Origin: Legionella drozanskii LLAP-1
GTDB lineage: Bacteria > Pseudomonadota > Gammaproteobacteria > Legionellales > Legionellaceae
DNA: 64,000 nucleotides
Direction: 5' to 3'
NCBI RefSeq assembly: GCF_001467585.1
Contig: NZ_LNXY01000018.1
Location: 1-64,000 of the forward strand
The translations under genes were made by a program, and so were the position numbers. Under the pieces are notes generated by a model, which was given only the letters and a program-made list of their open reading frames with translations, made no database searches and was not told the DNA's origin. Of the stretch, positions 15,363 through 23,541 are shown in pieces. Every line of letters starts with the position of its first letter. Position 1 is the first letter of the stretch.

Positions 15363-16752
15363 TTAATTTCTCCTTATTGCGACTATACACCAGCGCCATA
15401 GCACAAGATGCTTTTCGAGAAATCTCATCACTGCCACGGCTGGTTAATATAATAGGAACCCTTGCACCCATCACCATACCAGCTGCTTCCATGCCTGACA
15501 TATAAGTCATTTCTTTATAAAGCATATTGCCCGATTCAATATCGGGAACAATAATGATGTCAGCACACCCCGCAACCTCAGATTTAATATTTTTCTCATG
15601 TGCAGATTCAATAGAAATGGCGTTATCAAATGCTAGTGGCCCATCGACAATAGCTCCTGTTATCGCGCCCCTTTCTGCCATTTTACTTAGTGCTGCTGCA
15701 TCAAGTGTGGATTGCATTTTTTCATTGACCGTTTCTACAGCACAAACGATGGCAACTTTTGGCGTGCCAAAGCCTAAGGTACGAAACAAATCAATCGCAT
15801 TTTGGGTGATGTCCCTTTTTTCTTCTAAATTAGGCCGAATATTGAGTGCTGCATCTGATAGAAATAACGGTTTGAAATATTTTGGGGCTTCTACATAAAA
15901 CACATGGCTCATTCTTCGTGAGGTCAACAAGCCCGTTTCTTTATTTACAACCGGCCCCATCAATTCGTCGGTATGGATTTTCCCTTTCATCAAGGCTTCT
16001 ACTTTACATTCTCTTGCGAGTTTTACTGCAACTTCTGCTGATTCATTGCTATGGCGGGTTGAAATAATCTCGTAGGCGGAAATATCCAACTTAGCGTCAG
16101 CGGCTGCCGCGAGGATTTTATCTTTTGGACCAACAAGAATGGGGATTATAAGATTTTCTATGGCTGCATCAATGGCACCTTGTAAAGCCAGTGTATCAAC
16201 GGGATGCACAATAGCTGTTTTAAGGGGTGTAAGATTTTTTGTTAATTTAATTAATTTTTTGTACCATGATCCTTTATGCCCTTTTAAAACAGCTGAGGGT
16301 AATACAATTCGTTCTCTTTTAACTTTAAGGGTGGGTGCCATCACCGTGGCCACACCACTTATTACAACTTGATTATTTTGATTCACGCACTTGCATTCTA
16401 AATCAACAATATGGTGTTCAGGCATTTTAGCGGTCACTGTTACACTAATCGTAATTACATCCCCGGGTACAATGGGGGCAGAAAACCGAAGTGTTTGATC
16501 TAAATAAATGGTTCCCGGGCCAGGCAGCTCTGTACCTAGCACCGTTGATATCAGGGCAGCACCCCACATGCCTTGTACAATGATTTGGTGAAACCTATCA
16601 TCTTTTGCATAGTCAGCATCCACGTGAGCTGGATTCACATCACCAGACATGATAGAAAATAGTTCGATGTCTTTAAGACTTAAGGTACGTTTAATCTGTG
16701 CTGAGTCCCCAATTTTAAGTTCATCAAATGTTCGATTTTCAATGAAAGACAT
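15355..16752 (-). CDS. MaoC-like hydratase fused to phosphate acyltransferase
   Basis: This is a bifunctional enoyl-CoA hydratase/phosphate acetyl- or butyryltransferase of 465 residues. Residues 1-145 form a MaoC hot-dog domain (SIMSGDVNPAHVDADYAKDD holds the catalytic Asp and His). Residues 165-465 form the PTA/PTB domain (LVGPKDKI, LMKGKIHTDELMGPV, GPLAFDNAIS, MLYKEMTYMSG). The protein could hydrate an enoyl-CoA and transfer an acyl group from CoA to phosphate for AckA. AGGAG precedes the ATG. It lies in the operon fabI, this gene, ackA, an arrangement seen in other proteobacteria. Confidence 0.9.
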   Translation of the reverse strand: MSFIENRTFDELKIGDSAQIKRTLSLKDIELFSIMSGDVNPAHVDADYAKDDRFHQIIVQGMWGAALISTVLGTELPGPGTIYLDQTLRFSAPIVPGDVITISVTVTAKMPEHHIVDLECKCVNQNNQVVISGVATVMAPTLKVKRERIVLPSAVLKGHKGSWYKKLIKLTKNLTPLKTAIVHPVDTLALQGAIDAAIENLIIPILVGPKDKILAAAADAKLDISAYEIISTRHSNESAEVAVKLARECKVEALMKGKIHTDELMGPVVNKETGLLTSRRMSHVFYVEAPKYFKPLFLSDAALNIRPNLEEKRDITQNAIDLFRTLGFGTPKVAIVCAVETVNEKMQSTLDAAALSKMAERGAITGAIVDGPLAFDNAISIESAHEKNIKSEVAGCADIIIVPDIESGNMLYKEMTYMSGMEAAGMVMGARVPIILTSRGSDEISRKASCAMALVYSRNKEKLNA

Positions 16753-16773
16753 AGCGATGCTCCTCGATACTCA

Positions 16774-17541
16774 TCAGCCCATAATGGAATAACCTGCATC
16801 AATATAATGTACCTGTCCAGTTATATCCATAGCAGCATCGCTAGCAAGAAATGCCGCTAAATTACCGACATTTTTAATATCAACCATGCGAGGCAAGGGG
16901 GATCGCTGTTTTTCTGCATCGATATACTCATAAAAATTAGGAATTCCAGAGGCAGCTCGTGTCTCGATAGGGCCTGGTGAAATGGCGTTGACTCTTATAT
17001 TTTGGGGTCCTAGTTCATATGCCAGGTATCTGACAGACGTTTCTAATGCGGCCTTGACCACGCCCATTAAGTTATAATTAAGTATCACTTTTTGGCTGCC
17101 ATAATAAGTCATAGTCAAAATGCTACCGCCGTTTTTCATCAAGGGAGCGGCATATTTTGATAGACGAATTAATGAGTGACAGGAGATATCCATCGCCTCC
17201 AAAAATCCCTCCTTGGAGCATTCAATCAATGGGTATTCCAAGGCAGTTTTAGGAGCAAAGGCCATCGAATGTAACATGAAATCTAATCTCCCCCATTTTT
17301 TTTCAATTGCGGCAAATAAAGCAATAATCTCTTCTTCCTTTTGCACATTACAAGGAAGAATAAGGGGGGATTTTAATTCTAATGCTAAAGGGCGTATGAA
17401 AGGCTCTGCTTTGGCATTAAGAAAGGTTATTGCCAACTCTGCATTCGCCTCACGAAATTGTTCCCCACATCCATAGGCAATGCTGTGATCATTGGCAATG
17501 CCGGTGACTAAACCTTTTTTGTTTGTCAGATCAACTATCAT
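16774..17541 (-). CDS. fabI: Enoyl-ACP reductase FabI
   Basis: This NADH-dependent enoyl-[acyl-carrier-protein] reductase catalyses the last step of fatty-acid elongation. The 255-residue SDR has the divergent FabI nucleotide motif (KKGLVTGIANDHSIAYGCGE), the LHSMAFAP stretch and the Tyr-x6-Lys pair in NYNLMGVVKAALE, followed by VNAISPGPIETRAASGI. GGAAGGGAG gives a strong ribosome-binding site. It heads the operon with the MaoC-PTA and ackA genes. It may be a second FabI dedicated to this acyl pathway; whether another fabI exists elsewhere cannot be seen. Confidence 0.92.
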   Translation of the reverse strand: MIVDLTNKKGLVTGIANDHSIAYGCGEQFREANAELAITFLNAKAEPFIRPLALELKSPLILPCNVQKEEEIIALFAAIEKKWGRLDFMLHSMAFAPKTALEYPLIECSKEGFLEAMDISCHSLIRLSKYAAPLMKNGGSILTMTYYGSQKVILNYNLMGVVKAALETSVRYLAYELGPQNIRVNAISPGPIETRAASGIPNFYEYIDAEKQRSPLPRMVDIKNVGNLAAFLASDAAMDITGQVHYIDAGYSIMG

Positions 17542-17813
17542 AATATCTCCCTTCCTAACCCAAGTGTCTATTAATTTTTAATTATAGGTTGGCTGAAATA
17601 TTAAAGAGAGCGTTGACTGATAGATTTAGACAGAGGGTAACCCCTCCCATTTTAACTGAAACAGGCGTGCCGCTTTCCTTTTGTTTTAAACTTGACACTA
17701 TTTGACTATCTGTAATTTTGATTTTTTCCTGCTAAATCTCCTCTGACAAAGGGTATGAGAAAATTCTACTTTTGGATTCAGTTATTTTTCAGGGGGGATT
17801 ACCGAGTTAGTTC

Positions 17814-18098
17814 TTAAATGATGTTTTTGATATCACGATAAGAGTTTTCATGGGTTCCCAATTTAAGTAACGTTAGTACGAGCTCACCCTCTTTATACAT
17901 ATAACCTAATAATACTTCCTGATTTGAAAATTTGATTTTATGAACTCTTAAGAAGTCCAAATCGCCTTTTTTGCGCTCTCCTATTTCTGGATTGTTAACT
18001 AATGTTCTGACTTCATCATCGAGAATTGATTTATATTGCTTAGGCAATTTTTTTACAGCTTTTTTAAATGAGCTAGATTGCTTAATGATCAAATTCAT
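17814..18098 (-). CDS. RelE/ParE-family toxin
   Basis: This probable toxin of a type II toxin-antitoxin pair has about 94 residues. SSSFKKAVKKLPKQYKSILDD, FLRVHKIKFSNQEVLLGYMY and LTLLKLGTHENSYRDIK match the RelE/ParE fold. Members either cleave mRNA or block gyrase; which applies here is not clear. The start is taken at the ATG matching family N-termini; ATGs at 18104 and 18116 are alternatives. It overlaps the antitoxin end by about 17 bp, as expected for coupled translation. Confidence 0.75.
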   Translation of the reverse strand: MNLIIKQSSSFKKAVKKLPKQYKSILDDEVRTLVNNPEIGERKKGDLDFLRVHKIKFSNQEVLLGYMYKEGELVLTLLKLGTHENSYRDIKNII

Positions 18099-18303
18099 AA
18101 TCATCAACCAATCCATTATCTATTTCTGCTTTTGCCAGTAAACTATCTCTAATAAACTCATAGGATAAATCAGGATTTTCTTCAGCAATTTTCCCAATTT
18201 TTGCCCAATGCTCAATTTGCCCAGCCCCAGAGCGAGACATTACCTCACCAACCGCTTTGGCTTGTTTCACTAGTGTATCTGATAATCTTACCGATTGAGC
18301 CAT
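18082..18303 (-). CDS. ParD-like antitoxin
   Basis: This 73-residue partner of the downstream toxin begins with a short ribbon-helix-helix-type segment (AQSVRLSDTLVKQAKAVGEV) followed by SRSGAGQIEHWAKIGKIAEE, typical of the ParD-like antitoxin family. An acidic C-terminus (DNGLVDDYEFDH) would wrap the toxin. The gene comes first, as is usual, and the cistrons overlap. Autoregulation of the pair is expected from the family. A palindromic operator was not clearly seen. Confidence 0.75.
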   Translation of the reverse strand: MAQSVRLSDTLVKQAKAVGEVMSRSGAGQIEHWAKIGKIAEENPDLSYEFIRDSLLAKAEIDNGLVDDYEFDH

Positions 18304-18433
18304 ACTAATTTCTCTCTAAAACGATATAAAGCAATTATAGCATATGACGATAAATAATCGCAATTTGCGATTTTATATCCCAAAGAAATTAAAACAATAA
18401 AATCATGATGAATGACCCCCTTGAGGTTATAAG

Positions 18434-19597
18434 ATGACCAAAATTCCAAAAATCAAAAGTTTGAGATGGATAAGATTTTCATTCTTTGATGTTCGTTTTT
18501 ATACTAATATCTTGTCTAGAATTAACAATAATCTCTTAGCAAACCGATGGAATAAAGAAATGAATAACTGGATGATTTATGGAGCAAATGGATATACTGG
18601 AGAATTAATTGCAAGAGAAGCAAAAGTTAGAGGACTGAATCCTATCCTTGCAGGACGCAACGAGAAAGCTATCATATCATTAGCAGAAGAACTGGGATTC
18701 AATGGTCGTGTTTTTAACCTAAGTGATCCGAAAAATATAATAAGCCAGCTTTCTGATGTAAAATTGGTTTTAAATTGTGCTGGACCCTTTTCTACCACAA
18801 GTCAGCAAATGATAACAGCATGTATTCGGTCTGGAACCCACTACATCGATATTACTGGTGAAATCTCTATTTTTGAATACGCCCATAGCCAAAATTTGCT
18901 AGCAGCAGAAGTTAACATTGTTCTCTGTCCGGGAGTTGGATTTGATGTCACACCAACGGATTGTATCGCAGCTCAATTAAAACAAATGCTTCCTGACGCT
19001 AATTATTTGGCTCTTGGATTTGATTCGAACTCAGGCATGTCGCCTGGTACAGCAAAAACAGCTGTAGAAGGTTTAGCTAGTGGAGGAAAAGTTCGCATTA
19101 ACAGTGAAATTAAAACAGTCCCTCTGGCTTGGAAAACCCGCTTCATTGACTTTGGTAAAGGAGAAAAATTAGCCACAACTATTCCGTGGGGAGATATAAG
19201 TACTGCTTTTTACACAACGGGCATACCAAATATTGAAGTATATATCCCAATAAGCCCTAAAAGGTTATCTATTTTGAAACGAGCCAATTATATACGCTGG
19301 CTTTTAGGTTTGAGCTTTATACAAAATTTTCTTAAAAAGAAAGCCGCTGCGCAAAAGGGACCTAGTATTGAACAATTTAAAAGCAATCTGACACATGTTT
19401 GGGGTGAAGCAAAAAATGCAAAAGGGAAAAGCAGAACAGTTCGGATTACAACAGCTAATGGCTATGCTCTCACTGTAGCCAGTAGCCTAGGAATTGCTGA
19501 GTATTTGCTAAAAAACAAACTTAAAGGTGGTTATAGAACACCTTCGCAATTAATGGGCTCAGATTTCATCAGTAGACTACCTGGCTATAGTGAGTAA
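18434..19597 (+). CDS. Saccharopine-dehydrogenase-like oxidoreductase
   Basis: This NAD(P)-binding protein of the saccharopine dehydrogenase / trans-acting enoyl reductase-like family has a Rossmann motif MIYGANGYTGELIARE, LVLNCAGPFSTTS and CPGVGFDVTPTDCIA. The 345-residue core starting at the ATG at 18560 fits the family. The longer start at 18434 is preceded by a good GAGG and would add 42 basic residues. The substrate is not known. It is monocistronic, after the toxin-antitoxin pair on the other strand. Confidence 0.8.
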   Translation: MTKIPKIKSLRWIRFSFFDVRFYTNILSRINNNLLANRWNKEMNNWMIYGANGYTGELIAREAKVRGLNPILAGRNEKAIISLAEELGFNGRVFNLSDPKNIISQLSDVKLVLNCAGPFSTTSQQMITACIRSGTHYIDITGEISIFEYAHSQNLLAAEVNIVLCPGVGFDVTPTDCIAAQLKQMLPDANYLALGFDSNSGMSPGTAKTAVEGLASGGKVRINSEIKTVPLAWKTRFIDFGKGEKLATTIPWGDISTAFYTTGIPNIEVYIPISPKRLSILKRANYIRWLLGLSFIQNFLKKKAAAQKGPSIEQFKSNLTHVWGEAKNAKGKSRTVRITTANGYALTVASSLGIAEYLLKNKLKGGYRTPSQLMGSDFISRLPGYSE

Positions 19598-20069
19598 TTT
19601 TAACGAGTAGCCAAGTTGCTTGCAACGTATCATTTCAACACTTTACTACGAACAAGCGTTAACTCGGTTGGATAAACGCACGGGATTCTATTATACCTTT
19701 CAACCCATTTTCCCTGGCTTTGTAAGTGCACGGTTAGCAGCACTTCACAGGTTAACTATCTGAAAAAATAGCAAATCCTATTGCTTTAAAAATAGGCCCC
19801 GATATTTTTATCAAGCATCTTATAAGGACAGAGGTTAAAGCTTCAGCCAATTGTACGACTTGAGCCTTAATTTTGCCATCCTCGGCCTTTTCCGTTGCGG
19901 CAGCATTATAGAATTGCCCATTTTTTGAATAGTCTATATTTAAATAATGAAGAATTTAAGCAAGTAAAGCAACAGTATTACTGCGCTTTCTTCATTTTGA
20001 ACTCGCAGCTTTTTATATCAATAAAAGTCGGAATAAGTCTTAAAAATTATATGGAAAATGGAGGTGCAT
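19598..20069. other. Gene-poor stretch with a possible relic
   Basis: Between 19643 and 19762 the plus strand reads YYEQALTRLDKRTGFYYTFQ followed by a Pro/Phe-rich tail and a stop, as if it were the C-terminus of a lost gene; there is no start and no family was recognised. The rest is AT-rich. An open frame from 19895 merely leads into the start of the next gene and is not considered real. GGAGG at about 20059-20063 belongs to that gene. Confidence 0.35.
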
Positions 20070-20255
20070 ATGACTACTAGGAAATACAGCAAAGGATCAC
20101 AACGGGAAGTAGAAAAAGAAATGCATGAATATAAAAAAGGAGAGGCACATAGCGGCAAGGATGGTAAAGTCAAAAGCCGTAAGCAAGCCATTGCTATTGG
20201 TTTATCAAAAGCCAGAAAAAAAGGCGAAAAAGTTCCTAAGAAAAAAGAAAGTTAA
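20070..20255 (+). CDS. Small basic DUF6496-type protein
   Basis: This is a 61-residue, strongly basic protein. RKYSKGSQREVEKEMHEYKK, GKVKSRKQAIAIGLSKARKK and KVPKKK match the DUF6496 family as remembered. The KSRKQAIAIGLSKAR part looks like a nucleic-acid-binding helix. The ATG at 20070 has an ideal GGAGG 6 nt upstream. It is 35 bp from a DUF3175 gene, so the two are probably co-transcribed. Related genes often accompany stress-type small proteins, but the function is unknown. Confidence 0.75.
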   Translation: MTTRKYSKGSQREVEKEMHEYKKGEAHSGKDGKVKSRKQAIAIGLSKARKKGEKVPKKKES

Positions 20256-20290
20256 TAAATTTCGAGGTGAAAACTCCATAAGAGGTTTCT

Positions 20291-20581
20291 ATGGCTAGAA
20301 ATAATCAATGGTCTCAAAAAGTCACGCAACATTCTGATGCCCTAGATTTGGAAAAAGGGGTTTTTACCTGGGAAGATCCCAAAAAAATTGCTATATCATT
20401 AATTAATTCAGCTGAAAAAAGCACGCGTCGAAAAGGTTCTATATACCAATCCGCAATGTCTATGCTTAATTTTTATATAAATAGAGCTGGAAAAAAACTA
20501 TCTGAGGAGCAAAGGAATATTTTAAACAAGGCAAAAGAAGAATTAAAAAAACAAAAAAGCAATAGCAAATACCATTTATAA
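20291..20581 (+). CDS. DUF3175 protein
   Basis: This 96-residue protein has the DUF3175 pattern WSQKVTQHSDALDLEKGVFT, WEDPKKIAISLINSAEKST, RRKGSIYQSAMSMLNFYINR and AGKKLSEEQR. It is basic and soluble. The family has no known function and usually occurs near other small basic proteins. GAGG stands 5 nt before the ATG. It probably forms a two-gene unit with the DUF6496 gene. Confidence 0.8.
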   Translation: MARNNQWSQKVTQHSDALDLEKGVFTWEDPKKIAISLINSAEKSTRRKGSIYQSAMSMLNFYINRAGKKLSEEQRNILNKAKEELKKQKSNSKYHL

Positions 20582-20973
20582 GCCAGCAATCCTTTCAAAA
20601 AAACGCGAAGTTATCTAGGTGCCAAAGAGAGGGAGCGGCAGAGATTTATAGTTTGAGGGAAGGAAAAAAGTAGGCGACGATCATTGTAATTGTGAATAGG
20701 TGAGTGAGGCAGCTCAGCAAATAGGAATACCAACCTATGAGGAATATACTGCTTATTTGGCAATTCTTTAGAAATTCCGACTCAGGACAAAGACTCTCCA
20801 ATTCTCGCTTTCCCCTGGCGGTTTTTTTCTGATTCTGAGGTGCAGCTCGATTTTCTTTAGTGGATATTCAAGACTGATCTCTTTTTTAAATTTAATTTAA
20901 TAAATTGCAGATCTCAGCAAGTTTACTGTCTATACTTAGCTACGGTATCTAACAATAAACTAAGGAAAGTATC
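20582..20973. other. Intergenic stretch upstream of the Spy-like gene
   Basis: No gene is supported. A GTG-initiated 23-codon frame at about 20701-20772 (SEAAQQIGIPTYEEYTAYLA) has no ribosome-binding site and looks like a relic tail. A TATACT at about 20931 is a candidate -10 box for the Spy-like gene, but no well-spaced -35 was found. Confidence 0.3.
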
Positions 20974-21417
20974 ATGTATAAAAAAATTTTAGGGATAATG
21001 GTATTCGCTTTCTCTCTCGTATTAGGCCAAGCAGCTTTTGCTGATTCTGAGCATTGTGGAGAAGGTATTAAAAAAATGGTTGAATCATTAAATCTTGATG
21101 ATTCTCAGAAAGCAAAAATAAAACCAATCTTAGATCAATTAAAATCAACAATGGCTGATAAAGCTGGCCAAATGGATAATCTGAGAAAACAAATTAGTCA
21201 ACAGGTTCAATCAGCCACTATGGATCAATCAACAGTCAATGGTTTAGTTGATCAAAAAACTCAATTGATTGGTGATGTTATGAAAGCAAAGCTAGCAGCA
21301 ACTAATCAAATTTTGAATGTACTTAATGATCAACAAAAAGCTCAACTACACAAGAAAATGCAAGAAGTAGAAGAGAAATGGGCTGAAAAATTTAAATCTT
21401 GCCATGATGATGATTAA
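20974..21417 (+). CDS. Spy/CpxP-like periplasmic protein
   Basis: This 147-residue exported protein has a signal peptide of about 23 residues (MYKKILGIMVFAFSLVLG, cleavage after AFA). A helical body with LNLDDSQKAKIKPILDQLKS and VLNDQQKAQLHKKMQ corresponds to the paired repeats of Spy/CpxP proteins, which act as periplasmic chaperones or stress sensors. The C-terminus is acidic (SCHDDD). AAGGAAA precedes the ATG. A strong hairpin terminator follows. No cpxRA genes are present nearby. Confidence 0.75.
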   Translation: MYKKILGIMVFAFSLVLGQAAFADSEHCGEGIKKMVESLNLDDSQKAKIKPILDQLKSTMADKAGQMDNLRKQISQQVQSATMDQSTVNGLVDQKTQLIGDVMKAKLAATNQILNVLNDQQKAQLHKKMQEVEEKWAEKFKSCHDDD

Positions 21418-21433
21418 TCATTAGAAGCGATTA

Positions 21434-21465
21434 AAAAGCTAGTTGAATTAAATCAACTAGCTTTT
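21434..21465. terminator. Bidirectional hairpin terminator
   Basis: A perfect 13-bp stem (AAAAGCTAGTTGA / TCAACTAGCTTTT) with a 6-nt loop lies between the convergent Spy-like gene and the acyltransferase gene. The A-tract and T-tract at its ends let it work in both directions. It includes the stop codon of the acyltransferase. Confidence 0.85.
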
Positions 21466-23438
21466 AAATTTATAAGTGGATTTTTATATTGCTTTAAATA
21501 AAGTTTTGCGAATTGATAAGAAGCGTAATCAGTGATATGGCCTATATCGCGAAACACTGGAACTCCATTGATATCTGCTTTACAGCGGTTATTTAAACAC
21601 TGTACTTTTTTGGGGTCGATAACAATAAGTTGCGGGTATTTTTTCTGCATTTCTTCAAATAAATTGTTCAGCCAAAATTCAGTACTAGTTTGCAAATTGA
21701 AATCACAGTCCCCCGGGCTATAGTTAGTTCTTTGTTTTACATGTTGGAAAAAACAATCGTGAAGATTTTCAGTCGTTGAAGCCGTTGCTTTTATTAAAAC
21801 AGGTTTGGCTCCCGAATCAGTGATAATACCTAAGGCTTTATCCAAGGCTACAGTAATTCGCTTCTTGGTCAGTTCAGGCGAACCCTGATCGTGCAATTGA
21901 TTAATAATGCTATGTCCCAAATAATTTTTCCAGGTTTGGCCTATGATGACAAAATCGTAATGATTCGTTTTGATCATATCGAAATAACGGGATGTTTGTT
22001 CATAGCATTCTTGATAAATCTCATTTTTAAAAGACCACCAATCGTAGAGAAATATTCCAGGTAATGTTAGACAGGATGAGGTTGCTTGAGCAAGAATAGA
22101 AAGATTGGCATCTTTAGCCAAAGTATCCATAAATCCCCAATAATGATTTGAATAAGAATCACCAATCATGAAGCCCTTTTTGCTAGGCGAATTTTTTGCG
22201 CCAAGCAGGCAGTGAGTATTGATGTCAATGTTATTTTTTCCAATGCATAAAGGTCGCTCCGAACTATTATAGCGATTTAATTGTTTATAAATTCTGACCA
22301 CTTCCTCATTAAAACGAAAAGGCAGTCCAGCATTTTTTTTGATGATATAGGCACTCAAGTGCATCACTGCAACGGGTAAAATAAGTAAAAAAATGACACT
22401 GTAGCTAAACTGAAGACGATTCATTTTACGCGATGGTTTTTCGATAAATCGCCATGATAAATAAGCGAATACAAAAGAAAAAATAAAAGCAATTAACGTG
22501 ACAAAAGTAGTTTCTTGAATGCCTTCGTAATGAATAAACGCAAAAATGGGCCAATGCCAAATATACAGTGAATAAGAAATTAAGCCGATGAAAACCAAAG
22601 GTTTTACTGAGAGCAAATGACTAATAATGGGTTTGGGTTGATGCTCTCCGATCGCAATCAGCAAGCCGGTTGCGACACACAAAATAAGGGCATAATAATT
22701 GGGAAAACCTAGACTAATATTGCTGCGGGTTGCGACAAAAATTAAGGTCAAAAGAGCAAGTGCACCTATAATATTTAAAACGATATTCGGCAAAGAAAAG
22801 CGTCGTGGAGTGAGTGCCACACAAGAGCCGACTAAAAATTCAAAAATACGACTTAGAAATTGATAATAAGTTTTTGTTGCATTGTGAGCGGAAAAGTACA
22901 GTGCTAAGACGAAAAAAAGGAAGGTGAGTAGATAAATAATCTTACTAATATGCTGTCTAGGAACAAATTGATTCAGTAAATAGATAGCAATGGGTAACAT
23001 TAAATAGCATTGCCATTCAATTGATAGAGACCAGGTATGTAAGAGGGGTAACTGATTACTAGCTGCTGCAAAATATCCGGTAGTGACATGTGCGAAATAA
23101 CTGTTTGAGGTAAAAATAGAGGTTTTCCTAGCACTCTTAACATATTGCACCAAATCATCAGGCAAATAAAAAAACAAGGCGTATAAAGTAACCACCAGAA
23201 GCAAGCAAATAAACACCGGCTGTAAACGCCATAGTCGTCGGCTATAAAATTCCAAGAAAGAAAAACTCTGATTCTGAATCGAGCGATGGATGATATTAGT
23301 GATTAAAAAACCAGAAATCACGAAAAAAAGGTCAACACCGATAAACCCAGAAGGGAAAAGCTTAAGGCCACTATGAAAAAATAAAACAAAGAGGATCGCA
23401 ATCGCTCTTAAACCATCCACATCTGAACGATAGGTCAT
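21453..23438 (-). CDS. OafA-type acyltransferase with SGNH domain
   Basis: This inner-membrane O-acyltransferase modifies a cell-surface glycan, for example the LPS O-chain or peptidoglycan. Residues 1-340 form the acyltransferase-3 domain with about ten membrane segments (YRSDVDGLRAIAILFVLFFH, GFIGVDLFFVISGFLIT, LLHTWSLSIEWQ). Residues 380-661 form a periplasmic SGNH hydrolase-like domain with GDSYSNHYWG and the DxxH-like DIGHITD. GGAGGGTAAGGG precedes the ATG. The glycan target cannot be inferred; no LPS genes are adjacent. Confidence 0.9.
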   Translation of the reverse strand: MTYRSDVDGLRAIAILFVLFFHSGLKLFPSGFIGVDLFFVISGFLITNIIHRSIQNQSFSFLEFYSRRLWRLQPVFICLLLVVTLYALFFYLPDDLVQYVKSARKTSIFTSNSYFAHVTTGYFAAASNQLPLLHTWSLSIEWQCYLMLPIAIYLLNQFVPRQHISKIIYLLTFLFFVLALYFSAHNATKTYYQFLSRIFEFLVGSCVALTPRRFSLPNIVLNIIGALALLTLIFVATRSNISLGFPNYYALILCVATGLLIAIGEHQPKPIISHLLSVKPLVFIGLISYSLYIWHWPIFAFIHYEGIQETTFVTLIAFIFSFVFAYLSWRFIEKPSRKMNRLQFSYSVIFLLILPVAVMHLSAYIIKKNAGLPFRFNEEVVRIYKQLNRYNSSERPLCIGKNNIDINTHCLLGAKNSPSKKGFMIGDSYSNHYWGFMDTLAKDANLSILAQATSSCLTLPGIFLYDWWSFKNEIYQECYEQTSRYFDMIKTNHYDFVIIGQTWKNYLGHSIINQLHDQGSPELTKKRITVALDKALGIITDSGAKPVLIKATASTTENLHDCFFQHVKQRTNYSPGDCDFNLQTSTEFWLNNLFEEMQKKYPQLIVIDPKKVQCLNNRCKADINGVPVFRDIGHITDYASYQFAKLYLKQYKNPLINLKAS

Positions 23439-23519
23439 CCCTTACCCTCCATTGGTAGAAAAGCTCAATTTATATCACAAAAATTTTTTTGCGAATATTA
23501 AGTTTCAGTTTTTATGTAA

Positions 23520-23537
23520 GTTGGGCGAAAGCCCAAC
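23520..23537. repeat. REP-like GC hairpin
   Basis: GTTGGGC-GAAA-GCCCAAC forms a perfect 7-bp stem just downstream of the alcohol dehydrogenase gene. There is no T-tract, so it looks more like a dispersed palindromic unit than a terminator. Similar stems occur at 44992-45008 and 49129-49145. Confidence 0.45.
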
Positions 23538-23541
23538 GTTT

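Noticed and set aside
15527-16372. Several plus-strand open frames opposite the MaoC-PTA gene
   Set aside because: They are antisense shadows of a well-supported gene, with no ribosome-binding sites or domains.
19895-20080. 61-residue open frame before the DUF6496 gene
   Set aside because: It has no ribosome-binding site and no domain, and runs into the ribosome-binding site and start of a better-supported gene.
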